A stretch of DNA of 64,000 nucleotides, from assembly GCF_000422905.1 (NCBI RefSeq), contig NZ_AUGY01000018.1:40713-104712 (forward strand), in the 5' to 3' direction. The stretch's first letter is position 1. Each line of letters starts with the position of its first letter. Origin of the DNA: Paenibacillus alginolyticus DSM 5050 = NBRC 15375 (lineage in GTDB: Bacteria > Bacillota > Bacilli > Paenibacillales > NBRC-103111). Below are positions 38,967 through 47,163 of the stretch, one piece after another. Both the position numbers and the translations under genes were made by a program. Under the pieces are notes generated by a model. That model was not told where the DNA came from and did no database searches. It saw only the letters and a program-made list of their open reading frames with translations.

Positions 38967-38976
38967 CATGGAAAAT

Positions 38977-39044
38977 AGCATGTTTGTGTCGCAATTATAA
39001 ATAGATGAATGTTCTTGTCGTAAAGGAAAGCATGATCATGTCGC
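38977..39044 (+). repeat. Three copies of the CATG-TGTCGC motif
   Basis: AGCATGTTTGTGTCGC (38977-38992), GAATGTTCTTGTCG (39007-39020) and AGCATGATCATGTCGC (39029-39044). They are related to the arms of the hairpin at 36378-36420. Confidence 0.7.
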
Positions 39045-39050
39045 TGGACA

Positions 39051-39098
39051 GGTGCTTCTTTCGGTGCTTCTTTCGGTGCTTCTTTCGGTGCTTCTTTT
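39051..39098 (+). repeat. 12-bp tandem repeat, four units
   Basis: GGTGCTTCTTTC repeated at 39051, 39063, 39075 and 39087 (last unit ends in T). It directly abuts, and slightly overlaps, the reconstructed stop codon of the older transposase. Confidence 0.95.
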
Positions 39099-39109
39099 AC
39101 AATGTTGTA

Positions 39110-39114
39110 TTTTC
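39110..39114 (+). repeat. Target-site duplication of IS A, left copy
   Basis: TTTTC immediately outside the left terminal repeat; identical to 41042-41046. Confidence 0.85.
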
Positions 39115-39130
39115 GAGACTGTCGATTCAA

Positions 39131-39166
39131 TAGCCCCCAAGGACCCCTATGGGCTCTTGGGGGCTA
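39131..39166. terminator. Hairpin at the left end of IS A
   Basis: TAGCCCCCAAG (39131-39141) pairs perfectly with CTTGGGGGCTA (39156-39166). It lies between the transposase stop and the terminal repeat and probably stops transcription across the element; on the plus strand AAATTTTG follows. Confidence 0.7.
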
Positions 39167-39219
39167 AATTTTGCCTTTCATGCGCAAATTCGACGTATCT
39201 TTGCCCCATTTTATCTACC

Positions 39220-40890
39220 TTAAATAGCTATATGGACAGACTTCCCCCTTGGTAAGGGAGATTCTTTTTTTCGCTTGAAACCAAGTGTTAAACTACCTAC
39301 TTGTTTCACCATTACTTTTATATTAACTACGATGCTGCTCACCTTTGCATCGACACGCCGCTTCTCACGCGTTCGTTTATGGGTGTGCGCCAAATCGTGG
39401 TGGTTCTTCATTTCATTGTTTTTTCGTTCGATGGCTGGACGAGCTGCTTGCATGGTCTTACCTTCCTCGGTTTCATTGCGAGCCCTAGATGCCATGTGGT
39501 GTTCGTGGTAATCACTGCGAAAAACCTGACGTCCGGTTGTCTCTGCCGACGTACAGCTTGAACGGAGCTCACAGGTCATACATACCTTCTTGGCAAAGGT
39601 AAAGATGGTCGCTTCGTTCTTGGTATCTTGACGGGATTTCGTACTTACTTTTCCATTAGGACAGGTGAGAGAGTTTCTTTCGGCGTCAAATAGGAATGCT
39701 TCGTGACTGTACATCCCTTTTTTCTGAATTCCAAACTGAGACCAAACAGGTGCGGAAAGCACGAGTTCCATGCTGGAAACTGCTTGCAAATTCTGCCCCG
39801 TTCCATAGGCGGTATCGCCGACAAAGGCAACCGGCCAAAGTGAGTGGTAGCGGTTTACTTCCCTCACAAGTTCCAGCATACGTTTGCCGTCCATCTTCAT
39901 TGCCTGGGATCGGTTCAGCTGTCAGCACAAATCCGGAAAGCGCGGACTGCACCACTTGGATTTTATCGCCTGTAAATTTCACAGTCCTGCTTTTATGGCC
40001 ATTGCGTACGTCAGGGCAAACGGCACTTCGAATCAGGTTTTTAGGTTTATCTTTCTTGGCTCGCTTCTTGTAAGGAGCATCCGGGCTATTTGGGTCCTTC
40101 GGGTGGACATTCTGCGTCAGTATCTCATACAGCCATGCCTGGCTTTCTAACGAAACTAATTGCCTCTGGGATTGTGTCCACGACCAAAAAAGCGTGCGTA
40201 CCGCCTCATTTTCAAACCAGTAAAGCAATCCATACGCCGCGACAAACTAGCTTGCTAAATGCAATTTGTTGCTCTTCCTCTGTGGCCTCATAAGGAAACT
40301 TTACCGTAAGTGTACTAACATCCACTTCTTTTAGTAACTTTTCATAGAGAACGGGAAAGGCGCGTTCGAGTGGGTTGATGGTGCGAAACATTCCCTGTTG
40401 AATTAACCGATAACTCGAGTGTCTAACCATATGGCTGTAGGTTGGAAAAGAATCCACTAGCCAAAGATCTTTTTTGTCGCCCCAAAGTCCTTTTTGCTTG
40501 GCTTGCGCAAGAATGTGATGATGACAGGCATTAAAGAGCTCGGAACCCATTCGATTCACGGTCTAGCCCTAGTGTGCTATGGTCAAATCCTATAAACGAA
40601 ACAGGAAGTCCTAAAAATCGTTTGATAAACAAATCACCTATGACACGCTCTTCCATTTCACTTTCGGATAATGCATAGTAGCGCTGCACCACGTGGAGTT
40701 TCAACTTGAGCGAAGGGGCGTATGGGTACTGGCCTCGGCCTGAGTACAAATGAGAACAAACCTCGTCAGCGAAGGAAAAGTCAACGAGTTCAGCAGCCCG
40801 ACTCCAAATCGGATGTTCAGGAAGACACGCAAACACCTCAATGTCACTGAAAGATAATTGCTCAAATTGTTTATATCGGACTCGGCTCAT
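39220..40890 (-). pseudogene. IS1182-family transposase of IS A, three frameshifts
   Basis: ATG 40890 follows GGAGGGA. Fragments in order: MSRVRYKQFEQLSFSDIEVF to FDHSTLGLDR (frame 1), RMGSELFNACHHHILAQAKQ to IAFSKLV (frame 2, shift near 40550), MLYWFENEAVRTLFWSWTQ to VLTAEPIPGNEDG (frame 3, shift near 40225), then MDGKRMLELVREVNRYHSL to the end (shift near 39900). Catalytic residues are recognisable as VDSFPTYSH, VAFVGDTAYG and ERKNNEMKNH. It would encode about 550 aa if repaired. The three separate lesions favour real decay over sequencing error. Confidence 0.88.
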
Positions 40891-40962
40891 AGGAATCCCT
40901 CCGGAATTGGTAAATTTCAAGTATACCATTAAACGAGAGTATTGGGGATTAAAATAAAGAAA

Positions 40963-40993
40963 ACAAGCGATTACTTGGAATAAATCGCTTGTT
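40963..40993 (-). terminator. Terminator-like hairpin in the IS A leader
   Basis: AACAAGCGATT/AATCGCTTGTT arms around a 10-nt loop; on the minus strand TTCTTTATTTT follows. It lies between the right terminal repeat and the transposase start and would stop transcription entering the element from outside. Confidence 0.7.
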
Positions 40994-41041
40994 TTGGGGT
41001 TTGTATATACGACAGAATATCTAGATTGAATCGACAGTCTC

Positions 41042-41046
41042 TTTTC
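41042..41046 (+). repeat. Target-site duplication of IS A, right copy
   Basis: TTTTC directly after the right terminal repeat; identical to 39110-39114. Confidence 0.85.
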
Positions 41047-42483
41047 TACAACTTTACACAAGCAAAACCGTGCCAACTCGCCCAAATGTTGCACTCGTCA
41101 TCAAGGTCTGCTCTTGCACACCCTTTCGTCCCCGCAACCGGCAACGACGAAGCCCGTAGAGTTCTTTGGACTCTGCGAAGCTTCGCTCAATGGTTTCCTT
41201 GCGTTTAGCATAAAGCTGTCGGCCGACCTCGCTTTGTGAGTGAGCGGTCACATGTTCCTTGTACACTTCCCATACGTGTCGTCCCATTTCACGACGTTCT
41301 TCCGAAGCTGTGCATTGGGCAAAGAGCGGGCAGTTCTTGCATGTTTCCCCCTCTGTGCGATATATCTTCTCCCCTGTTCGCTTCGTAGTGTAATAGACCA
41401 TCTCCTGGTTAGCAGGACAGCGATAGACATCTTTATCCGTGTCGAAGGTAAATTGTTCTTTAGAAAAAATTCCTTTGCGAGCCGGTATTTTGCGCGGCGC
41501 AATTACACCCATGATGCTCATCTCTTCCAATTTCTTGCATATATACGCACCCTTGTATCCGGAATCTAGTACGACGGCTTCAATGTTTTCCTGCCAGCCA
41601 AATGTTTCTTGCTGGCGCTGTAAACGGTCGATGTACACCGTGGAATCATTCACATTTCCAGGTGTAACAAACGAATCCGTAATGATGTTGAATTTAGCGT
41701 CAACCGTCCGGTGCTCCAAGTAAAAGAAACCTTCTGGTTTGCCTTTACGTTTCATATAACCACTTTCCGGGTCAGTCTTGCTTACCATTTGCCGTTCCTT
41801 CGGCGGTTCGGATGAGTCTGGTAACAGTTCTTTTTGCCCATGTTTCTTGCGTTCTTCATTTACCGCCTGCTCCAGCTCTTCTAGATAAGCAGAGGGCGCT
41901 TTGGCGATTCTTGCATCGTGTATTTGTTTATATTCGCACTGGCCTGCATGTGAGTGGAGTCGGTTGCAAGCAATCTTCCTGCAACCATACGATGGGAAAT
42001 TGCCAGTAGAACAACTTCATCGAACACATCTTGAAACACACTGCCCGGAAAGCGGTGGTGCCGATTCCAACTAATGGTGCTGTGGTGCGGAACAGGATCG
42101 CTTAGCGAAAGACCGAGAAACCAGCGATAGGCATTGTTGACTATGATATCCTGCTCTAACTGCCGCTCCGAGCGAACACCAAATAGATATCCGATCAGCA
42201 TCATTTTAAACAAACGAATGGGATCAATGGATGGTCGCCCGTGCGTTGGATGATAGTAATCCTTTACTTTATCCGTGATAAAAGAGAAGTCGATATGTCG
42301 CTGAAGCAAGCGAACGAGATGGTTATCTGGAACCAGCATATCTCAAACCATTTCGTAACTCATCTGAGGATTTTCCTTATCGTTATGCAACAACACGACC
42401 ACCGCTTTCTCTTTTTGTTCCTTATATTATACCACATTAACGCGTTAATTTACTGATACTATGAGTTACTTTTTCGACAGTCT

Positions 42484-42687
42484 GACGTTGTACAACATGT
42501 ATGTGAAGGTAACCTAATCTACACTTTCCACAAAGGATAAACGACGAAGCTAAGTGAATTATTGTCCTAATCTTTTCGGCCATAGATAAACAACTCCGTC
42601 GTCCTATAAGGACGACGCGCGTATAGGTTGAGCCGAAGCAAGTTGGCCACCGCCATACGGCGATGCAGCGCGCGCCCAGATCAACAG
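42484..42687. other. Intergenic DNA beside IS B, no gene recognised
   Basis: Contains a short hairpin GTCGTCC/GGACGAC (42598-42616) and a GC-rich stretch with GCCGTATGGC-type symmetry. The single open frame here (minus strand) lacks a ribosome site and shows no family motif. Confidence 0.5.
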
Positions 42688-42728
42688 AAAAAAAACGAGA
42701 AATCCTCACGGAGGGTTCTCGTTTTTTT
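42688..42728. terminator. Bidirectional terminator
   Basis: AAAAAACGAGAA pairs with TTCTCGTTTTTT around CCTCACGGAGG; strong A and T runs on either side insulate the IclR gene from the IS region. Confidence 0.85.
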
Positions 42729-42841
42729 GACGATTATATGATAAAATGGTTCTATCATATAAACTTGGTTTTGTATACAAAACCACAATACAGAAACGCA
42801 ATGTATGCGAACGATCGCTTTGCGAACAAGGAGGCCCTAAC

Positions 42842-43591
42842 TTGGATGATAAATACCGCGTTCCGGCCATCGAACGTGCACACCTGATCCTCAAAGAAAT
42901 CTCTCTGCATCCCGGTGAGTTGAAGCTCATCGACTTGTCTCGAACGCTCGCCATTAACAAAAGCTCGATGTACTCCTTGTTATTAACCATGGAGAACTTG
43001 GGGTGGATCGAAAAGGAAACCGGAGAAACCTACCGGTTAGGAAGAGAATTGTCTCGTTTCGGCCATGCCTCCATGCAGCAGCGAGACTTGAATGAATCCT
43101 TCCACAAGGAGGCTTCCTTGTCCAAGCTGAGACTGGGCGAATCATTCCAACTTGCCAAATTAGATGGCAAGGAAGTCCTTTATATCGCCAAAGAGGAAGC
43201 GCTTACGCCTGTTAGGCTAGCCTCCGAACCAGGCATGCGATTACCTGCTCATGCCACGGCACTCGGCAAGGTCATGCTGGCTGATCTGAGCGATGAGGAA
43301 ATTGATTTGCTTTATCGTTCTGACCAAGAACCATTTCCACATTTAACGGTTCATTCCATTACCTCATTACAAGCATTAAAGCTAAGTTTAGAACAAATCC
43401 GACAACAAGGCTATGCGCTGGACTTGGAGGAAGCCGTGCTTGGATTTAGCTGTGCGGCTGCTCCGATCCATAATGCTCAAGGTCAAGTCATTGCCGCTGT
43501 CAGCTGCTCTATGATGTTACCTCAATGGGAGCAAAAAAAGCAGTCCTGTATAGAAGAAGTTTGTAAGCTGGCTCACAAACTATCCGAATAA
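42842..43591 (+). CDS. IclR-family transcriptional regulator
   Basis: 249 aa starting at TTG 42842, selected because AAGGAGG (42828-42834) sits 7 nt upstream; the frame is open earlier but without a ribosome site. An N-terminal winged helix (about 5-75) reads AIERAHLILKEISLHPGELK and LIDLSRTLAINKSSMYSLLL. A C-terminal IclR effector domain (about 85-245) contains LPAHATALGKVMLADLSDEE and GFSCAAAPIHNAQGQVIAAV. Family members sense aromatic or small organic acids. It is followed 14 bp later by the SDR gene, so it likely controls the SDR-FAH unit. Confidence 0.93.
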   Translation: MDDKYRVPAIERAHLILKEISLHPGELKLIDLSRTLAINKSSMYSLLLTMENLGWIEKETGETYRLGRELSRFGHASMQQRDLNESFHKEASLSKLRLGESFQLAKLDGKEVLYIAKEEALTPVRLASEPGMRLPAHATALGKVMLADLSDEEIDLLYRSDQEPFPHLTVHSITSLQALKLSLEQIRQQGYALDLEEAVLGFSCAAAPIHNAQGQVIAAVSCSMMLPQWEQKKQSCIEEVCKLAHKLSE

Positions 43592-43605
43592 AAAGGAGAA
43601 TTCAC

Positions 43606-44379
43606 ATGCGATTACAAGACAAAGTCATTCTCATCACAGGTGCAGGATCAGGAATCGGCAAAAGTACTGCTCTCTTATTTGGACAAGAAGGCGCGCAAGT
43701 CATCGTGAATGATCTCGACGTCATCAAAGGACAGGAAACGGCGGATGAAATTATCCGGGTTGGCGGAGCTGCTGCGTACATACAAGCGGACGTTACCCAA
43801 GCTGAGTCCGTCAGTCAGATGGTAGAGCAAATCATACAGGAACATGGCCGTATTGACGTACTTTTCAACAATGCGGGAATTAGTGGTGTAGGCGCGCTTC
43901 ATGAGCTCGAACCTGACGCCTGGGACCGCATCATGAGCGTAAATGTCAAAGGTGTATTCTTACCTTCTAAGTATGTCGTGCCGCATATGATGGATCGCAA
44001 GTCCGGCTCTATTATTAACATGTCTTCTTGTATAGCTGAAATAGGTCTGGCTCGCCGGGCATCTTACGCAGCAACCAAAGGCGCTGTCCTCGCATTGACC
44101 AAATCCATGCAGGTGGATTATGCCGCCTATGGGATCCGGGTGAATGCGCTGCTGCCGGGGACCATTTTAACCCCTTTCGTAGAAAACTATCTCCGCACCT
44201 CCTATGATGATCCCGAAGCTGCCATTGCCTCTTTAAAAACTAGACAGCTGAGCAACGAATTGGGCCGTCCAGAAGACGTCGCGCTAGCGGCATTGTTCCT
44301 CGCTTCAGACGATTCCAAATTCATGATGGGTTCACCGTTATATATTGACGGAGGAGTGACTTTCGGCAAGAACGCTTAA
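43606..44379 (+). CDS. Short-chain dehydrogenase/reductase
   Basis: 257 aa classical SDR. Cofactor motif TGAGSGIGKST (TGxxxGxG, about 11-21), NNAGISG (about 89), catalytic Ser in INMSSCIAE and Tyr-x3-Lys in YAATKGAVLALTKSM, ending GGVTFGKNA. Asp after the second beta strand (VNDLDV) suggests NAD rather than NADP. AAAAGGAG precedes the ATG. Neighbouring FAH-type hydrolase and IclR regulator suggest a step in sugar-acid or aromatic breakdown; substrate not determinable. Confidence 0.92.
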   Translation: MRLQDKVILITGAGSGIGKSTALLFGQEGAQVIVNDLDVIKGQETADEIIRVGGAAAYIQADVTQAESVSQMVEQIIQEHGRIDVLFNNAGISGVGALHELEPDAWDRIMSVNVKGVFLPSKYVVPHMMDRKSGSIINMSSCIAEIGLARRASYAATKGAVLALTKSMQVDYAAYGIRVNALLPGTILTPFVENYLRTSYDDPEAAIASLKTRQLSNELGRPEDVALAALFLASDDSKFMMGSPLYIDGGVTFGKNA

Positions 44380-44394
44380 GTAACGGCCCCAATT

Positions 44395-44470
44395 CTGCAT
44401 TATTCATTTAATTGTTTATTCACTTATTCACTAATTCACTCACACATTCACTCATCACTCACTCATTCAG
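44395..44470 (+). repeat. ATTCACTnn low-complexity leader repeat
   Basis: Successive ATTCATTT, ATTCACTT, ATTCACTA, ATTCACTC, ATTCACTC, ATCACTCACTCATTC units fill the gap before the FAH gene, immediately upstream of its AGGAGG site. The plus-strand transcript would have an unstructured, G-poor leader. Confidence 0.85.
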
Positions 44471-44483
44471 GAGGTTTTTTCTA

Positions 44484-45383
44484 ATGAAACTGCTTACTTT
44501 CAGGAAAAATGATTCGTTCACCCTTGGCGTCCAAACCGAGTTTGGCGTGCTGGATGTCGTTCAAGCTGTCAAGCAGCTGTCTCCAGCATTCACAGTCCCT
44601 GCCACTGTTCACGAAGCCATTAATGGTGGGGCAGCTGCTACCGATGCATTACTTAACCTTGTTAATCTTGTCCTAGAGCGCGAAGACCGTGCTTCTTTAC
44701 TGCTAAGCGAAGAGACAATGATTTACGGCCCCTGCGTTACGCATCCTAACAAAATTATTTGCGTAGGGTTGAACTATCGCAAGCATGCTGAAGAAACGAA
44801 TGCCCCGATCCCGCAATACCCGATTCTTTTCAACAAATTTAATAATACGCTTACCGGGCACGGGCATGACATTGCACTACCTCGTGTAACCAAGGAAGTC
44901 GATTACGAAGCCGAGCTAGTCATCGTGATTGGTAAACAGGCCAAATACGTGCCCAAAGAAGAAGCCTTGGATCATGTGTATGGATATTGCTGCGTGAATG
45001 ACCTTTCTGCGCGTGATTTGCAAATGCGGACTCAGCAATGGCTGCTTGGCAAATCGTGCGATGACTTCAGTCCACTTGGTCCTTATCTAGTGACAGCGGA
45101 TGAAGTCGGCAACCCGAATAACCTGCAGATTAGCACCACCGTCAACGGTAAAGTACGTCAAAACTCGAACACGGCGGATATGATTTTCCACTGTGACGAA
45201 ATTGTCAGCTATATTTCTCAGCATATGACGCTATATCCGGGAGACATCATCCTAACAGGTACTCCGGAAGGTGTTGTGCTCGGCGATCCAGTTGATAAGC
45301 GCGTATACTTAAAAGACGGCGATGTCGTGACGATTTCTATCGAGAAATTAGGAAGCTTGACCAATCGTATGGTTAACGAGTAA
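44484..45383 (+). CDS. Fumarylacetoacetate hydrolase (FAH) family protein
   Basis: 299 aa from ATG 44484 with AGGAGG 8 nt upstream; an in-frame ATG at 44412 lies within the repeat leader and is not used. The C-terminal FAH domain (about 85-295) starts KIICVGLNYRKHAEETNAPI and has the metal ligands in VDYEAELVIVIGK (E-x-E type) and the Asp in YGYCCVNDLSARDLQ. The GTPEGV signature is near the end. Such enzymes cleave C-C bonds in 2,4-dioxo acids or act as 2-hydroxyhepta-2,4-diene-dioate isomerases or ureidoglycolate-like lyases. In an IclR-SDR-FAH unit a 2,4-diketo sugar-acid or aromatic intermediate is plausible. Confidence 0.93.
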   Translation: MKLLTFRKNDSFTLGVQTEFGVLDVVQAVKQLSPAFTVPATVHEAINGGAAATDALLNLVNLVLEREDRASLLLSEETMIYGPCVTHPNKIICVGLNYRKHAEETNAPIPQYPILFNKFNNTLTGHGHDIALPRVTKEVDYEAELVIVIGKQAKYVPKEEALDHVYGYCCVNDLSARDLQMRTQQWLLGKSCDDFSPLGPYLVTADEVGNPNNLQISTTVNGKVRQNSNTADMIFHCDEIVSYISQHMTLYPGDIILTGTPEGVVLGDPVDKRVYLKDGDVVTISIEKLGSLTNRMVNE

Positions 45384-45387
45384 AAAA

Positions 45388-45465
45388 ACACCCCCTTTCA
45401 AGAGTACTTTTACAAGGTGCCAAAACACCTTTGCAGTGCTCTCGTTATGGGGGCTTTTCATTTCA
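45388..45465. terminator. Bidirectional terminator between FAH gene and the minus-strand operon
   Basis: Outer ACACCCCCTTT/GGGGGC pairing encloses GAGTACTTTTACAAGGTG / CACCTTTGCAGTGCTC arms; AAAAAA on the left and CTTTTCATTT on the right. Confidence 0.75.
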
Positions 45466-45474
45466 TTAACCCTA

Positions 45475-46221
45475 TTAAATAACCAAACCGCCATCCACCT
45501 CAAGCACAGTACCGTTCACATAATCGGCATCATCTGAGGCTAAGTATAAATAGGCTTTTGCAATATCTTGCGGCCTGCCAAGACGGCGTAAGGGCACCTT
45601 CTCTATCATCGCTTGAAGCACCTTTTCCGGGACCTTGGCAACCATGCCGGTTTCAATATATCCCGGTGCGACGGCATTAACCGTAACTCCCTTAATGCCC
45701 AGCTCCTTGGCCCAGGTTTTGGTCATCCCAATAACGCCCGCTTTCGTCGCTGCGTAGTTAGTTTGGCCGATATTCCCATTCACTCCGACGATGGAGGAGG
45801 TATTGATGATTTTACCTTTCCCCTTCTGGACCATGTACGGTGCTGCAAATTTGGTGCAGTAAAATACACCGTTCAGGTTTACGTCGATGACCTGATGCCA
45901 CTGCTCGAGTGTCATTTTACTGAGCATACTGTCGCGTGTAATGCCTGCGTTGTTGATCAGGATATCCAGGGTGCCGAACTGCTCTACCACGGAGCTGACC
46001 ATCTGCTGCACACTTACCGCGTCGCTCACGTCCACCTTCACGAAGATCGCCTGCTCCACGAGAGCAGCGGCTTGCAGCTCCAGCAGCACTTCTAGTCCAG
46101 CCGATTCGTCATAGTCGGCAATAGCAACGAAGGCGCCTTCCAAGACGAACAAACGAGCCGTTTCTCGACCGATCCCGTTAGCTCCGCCGGTAATTAAGGC
46201 GACCTTATCCTTTAGTCTCAT
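45475..46221 (-). CDS. FabG-like short-chain dehydrogenase (3-oxoacyl/acetoacetyl-CoA reductase type)
   Basis: 248 aa. TGGANGIGRET nucleotide motif (about 12-22), NNAGITRDSML, catalytic Ser in INTSSIVG, and YAATKAGVIGMTKTWAKEL containing Tyr and Lys. GYIETGMVAKVPE and the ending DGGLVI are close to FabG/PhaB. It reduces 3-oxoacyl thioesters or the reverse. It is the last gene of the nine-gene operon starting at 53060, 41 bp after the hydrolase, so its substrate is probably the product of the KASIII-like enzyme or its breakdown intermediate. Confidence 0.92.
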   Translation of the reverse strand: MRLKDKVALITGGANGIGRETARLFVLEGAFVAIADYDESAGLEVLLELQAAALVEQAIFVKVDVSDAVSVQQMVSSVVEQFGTLDILINNAGITRDSMLSKMTLEQWHQVIDVNLNGVFYCTKFAAPYMVQKGKGKIINTSSIVGVNGNIGQTNYAATKAGVIGMTKTWAKELGIKGVTVNAVAPGYIETGMVAKVPEKVLQAMIEKVPLRRLGRPQDIAKAYLYLASDDADYVNGTVLEVDGGLVI

Positions 46222-46262
46222 CGCTCAACTTCCCCCGTTCGTCTAAGAAATTAATGGCTATT

Positions 46263-47162
46263 TCAGCCGAGTAAGAACCGTTCCACGTGCTGCGTTAACG
46301 CTGGCAAAGCATCCACTAGCGGCGAATGTCCACAGTTCTCCAAGACGATTAGCTCGGCGCGCGGGCCGAAATCCTCCGTAATCTCGCGTGTCATCGACTC
46401 CGGAATGACGAGATCATTTGCCCCCCATAGGGCGAGCACAGGTGCTTTAATCCGCGACACGTCCCCGCTCCCCGGTGCAGCTTCATTATCCACACTGCTG
46501 ATATTAAACGTATTTAATCCATGATAAATATCAGCCAGATTCCGCTGCGTCAAAATATCATCTACATACTGCTCATATTGCTCCTCAGCAGGCTTCTTCA
46601 AGTTATATACCGAAACATCAAATAACCAGCGCATGAACGCTCTATCTTGCCGCTTACCCGCATCGGAAATAAGTTTCGTCCGCGAGAGAGCACTCATTTC
46701 ATCGTGTGTACGAAGACGCTTCGATAGATCAGGATTACCGTCTGCACCATCCGCATAAAACGGATAACCACGCGTAGACATCGATGACAGCAAAATCAAC
46801 TGATCCACTTGCTCCGGGTAATCCGCCGCAAATTTCATGGCGACTCCCCCACCGGTCGACCAACCGATAATGGAAAATTGACTCAACGAAAGGGCATCAA
46901 CAAATTGTTTGACTGTTTCCGCATAATCGGGTAGGCCGTCAATTGGCTTATGATAAGTAGAGATGCCAAATCCAGGTAGATCGATGGCGACGAGATGAAG
47001 CCGAGAATCAAGGCTCTCCATCAGTACATCCCAATGCTTGGACGAGTTCATATTCCCGTGAATGAACAACAGCGTAGGTCCGCCGCTTTCACTTTGTCTC
47101 TCACGATAACCTACTGTTTCTCCGTTCGGAAGCTCTACTCTCTTCAATGTAATTTCAACCAT
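46263..47162 (-). CDS. Alpha/beta hydrolase
   Basis: 299 aa from ATG 47162, one base beyond the upstream stop and with GGGAGG about 10 nt upstream. FIHGNMNSSKHWD gives the oxyanion-hole HGN motif, GWSTGGGVAMKFAADYPEQ has the nucleophile elbow (G-x-S-x-G, Ser about 113), LALWGANDLVIPES has the Asp and ENCGHSPLVDALP the His. It is of the lipase/esterase or haloperoxidase-like type. In an operon with a KASIII-like enzyme and a reductase, it may hydrolyse a thioester or ester intermediate; this is inferred. Confidence 0.9.
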   Translation of the reverse strand: MVEITLKRVELPNGETVGYRERQSESGGPTLLFIHGNMNSSKHWDVLMESLDSRLHLVAIDLPGFGISTYHKPIDGLPDYAETVKQFVDALSLSQFSIIGWSTGGGVAMKFAADYPEQVDQLILLSSMSTRGYPFYADGADGNPDLSKRLRTHDEMSALSRTKLISDAGKRQDRAFMRWLFDVSVYNLKKPAEEQYEQYVDDILTQRNLADIYHGLNTFNISSVDNEAAPGSGDVSRIKAPVLALWGANDLVIPESMTREITEDFGPRAELIVLENCGHSPLVDALPALTQHVERFLLG

Positions 47163-47163
47163 T

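Larger units (their letters stand above)
39115..41041 (-). mobile_element. IS1182-like insertion sequence (IS A), 1,927 bp
   Basis: Perfect 17-bp terminal inverted repeats GAGACTGTCGATTCAAT (39115-39131) and its complement (41025-41041), flanked by a 5-bp duplication TTTTC (39110-39114, 41042-41046). Removing the element and one duplication restores GTTGTA-TTTTC-TACAAC, so it inserted at the loop of a short palindrome in the 3' end of the IS B transposase. One transposase, frameshifted, lies inside, so this copy cannot move by itself. Confidence 0.93.
39097..42339 (-). pseudogene. IS1182-family transposase of IS B, frameshifted and interrupted
   Basis: The N-terminal part (42339-41881) reads LVPDNHLVRLLQRHIDFSF, PTHGRPSIDPIRLFKMMLIG and ATDSTHMQASANINKYT, typical of DUF772/IS1182 transposases with the first catalytic Asp. 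A one-base frameshift near 41920 moves the frame to ARIAKAPSAYLEELEQ. The middle (to 41054) includes EAVVLDSGYKGAYI (second Asp) and RKETIERSFAESKELYG (Glu). A second shift near 41085 gives QHLGELARFCLCKVVE; then IS A intervenes, and the reading resumes beyond it as NTTL-stop at 39097. Inactive. Confidence 0.85.
39097..42483 (-). mobile_element. Older IS1182-like element (IS B), interrupted by IS A
   Basis: The right end at about 42483 carries AGACTGTCGAAAAAGTAACT (inward reading), sharing AGACTGTCGA with the ends of IS A. A leader of about 140 bp separates it from the transposase start at 42339, as in IS A. The transposase runs leftward and, when IS A (39110-41046 with duplication) is removed, ends at 39097. 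No matching left terminal repeat is visible beyond 39097; the 12-bp repeat array lies there instead, so the left end appears lost. Confidence 0.7.

Noticed and set aside
42598..42616. GTCGTCC/GGACGAC hairpin
   Set aside because: Short stem, no T-run, no adjacent gene; not called as a terminator.
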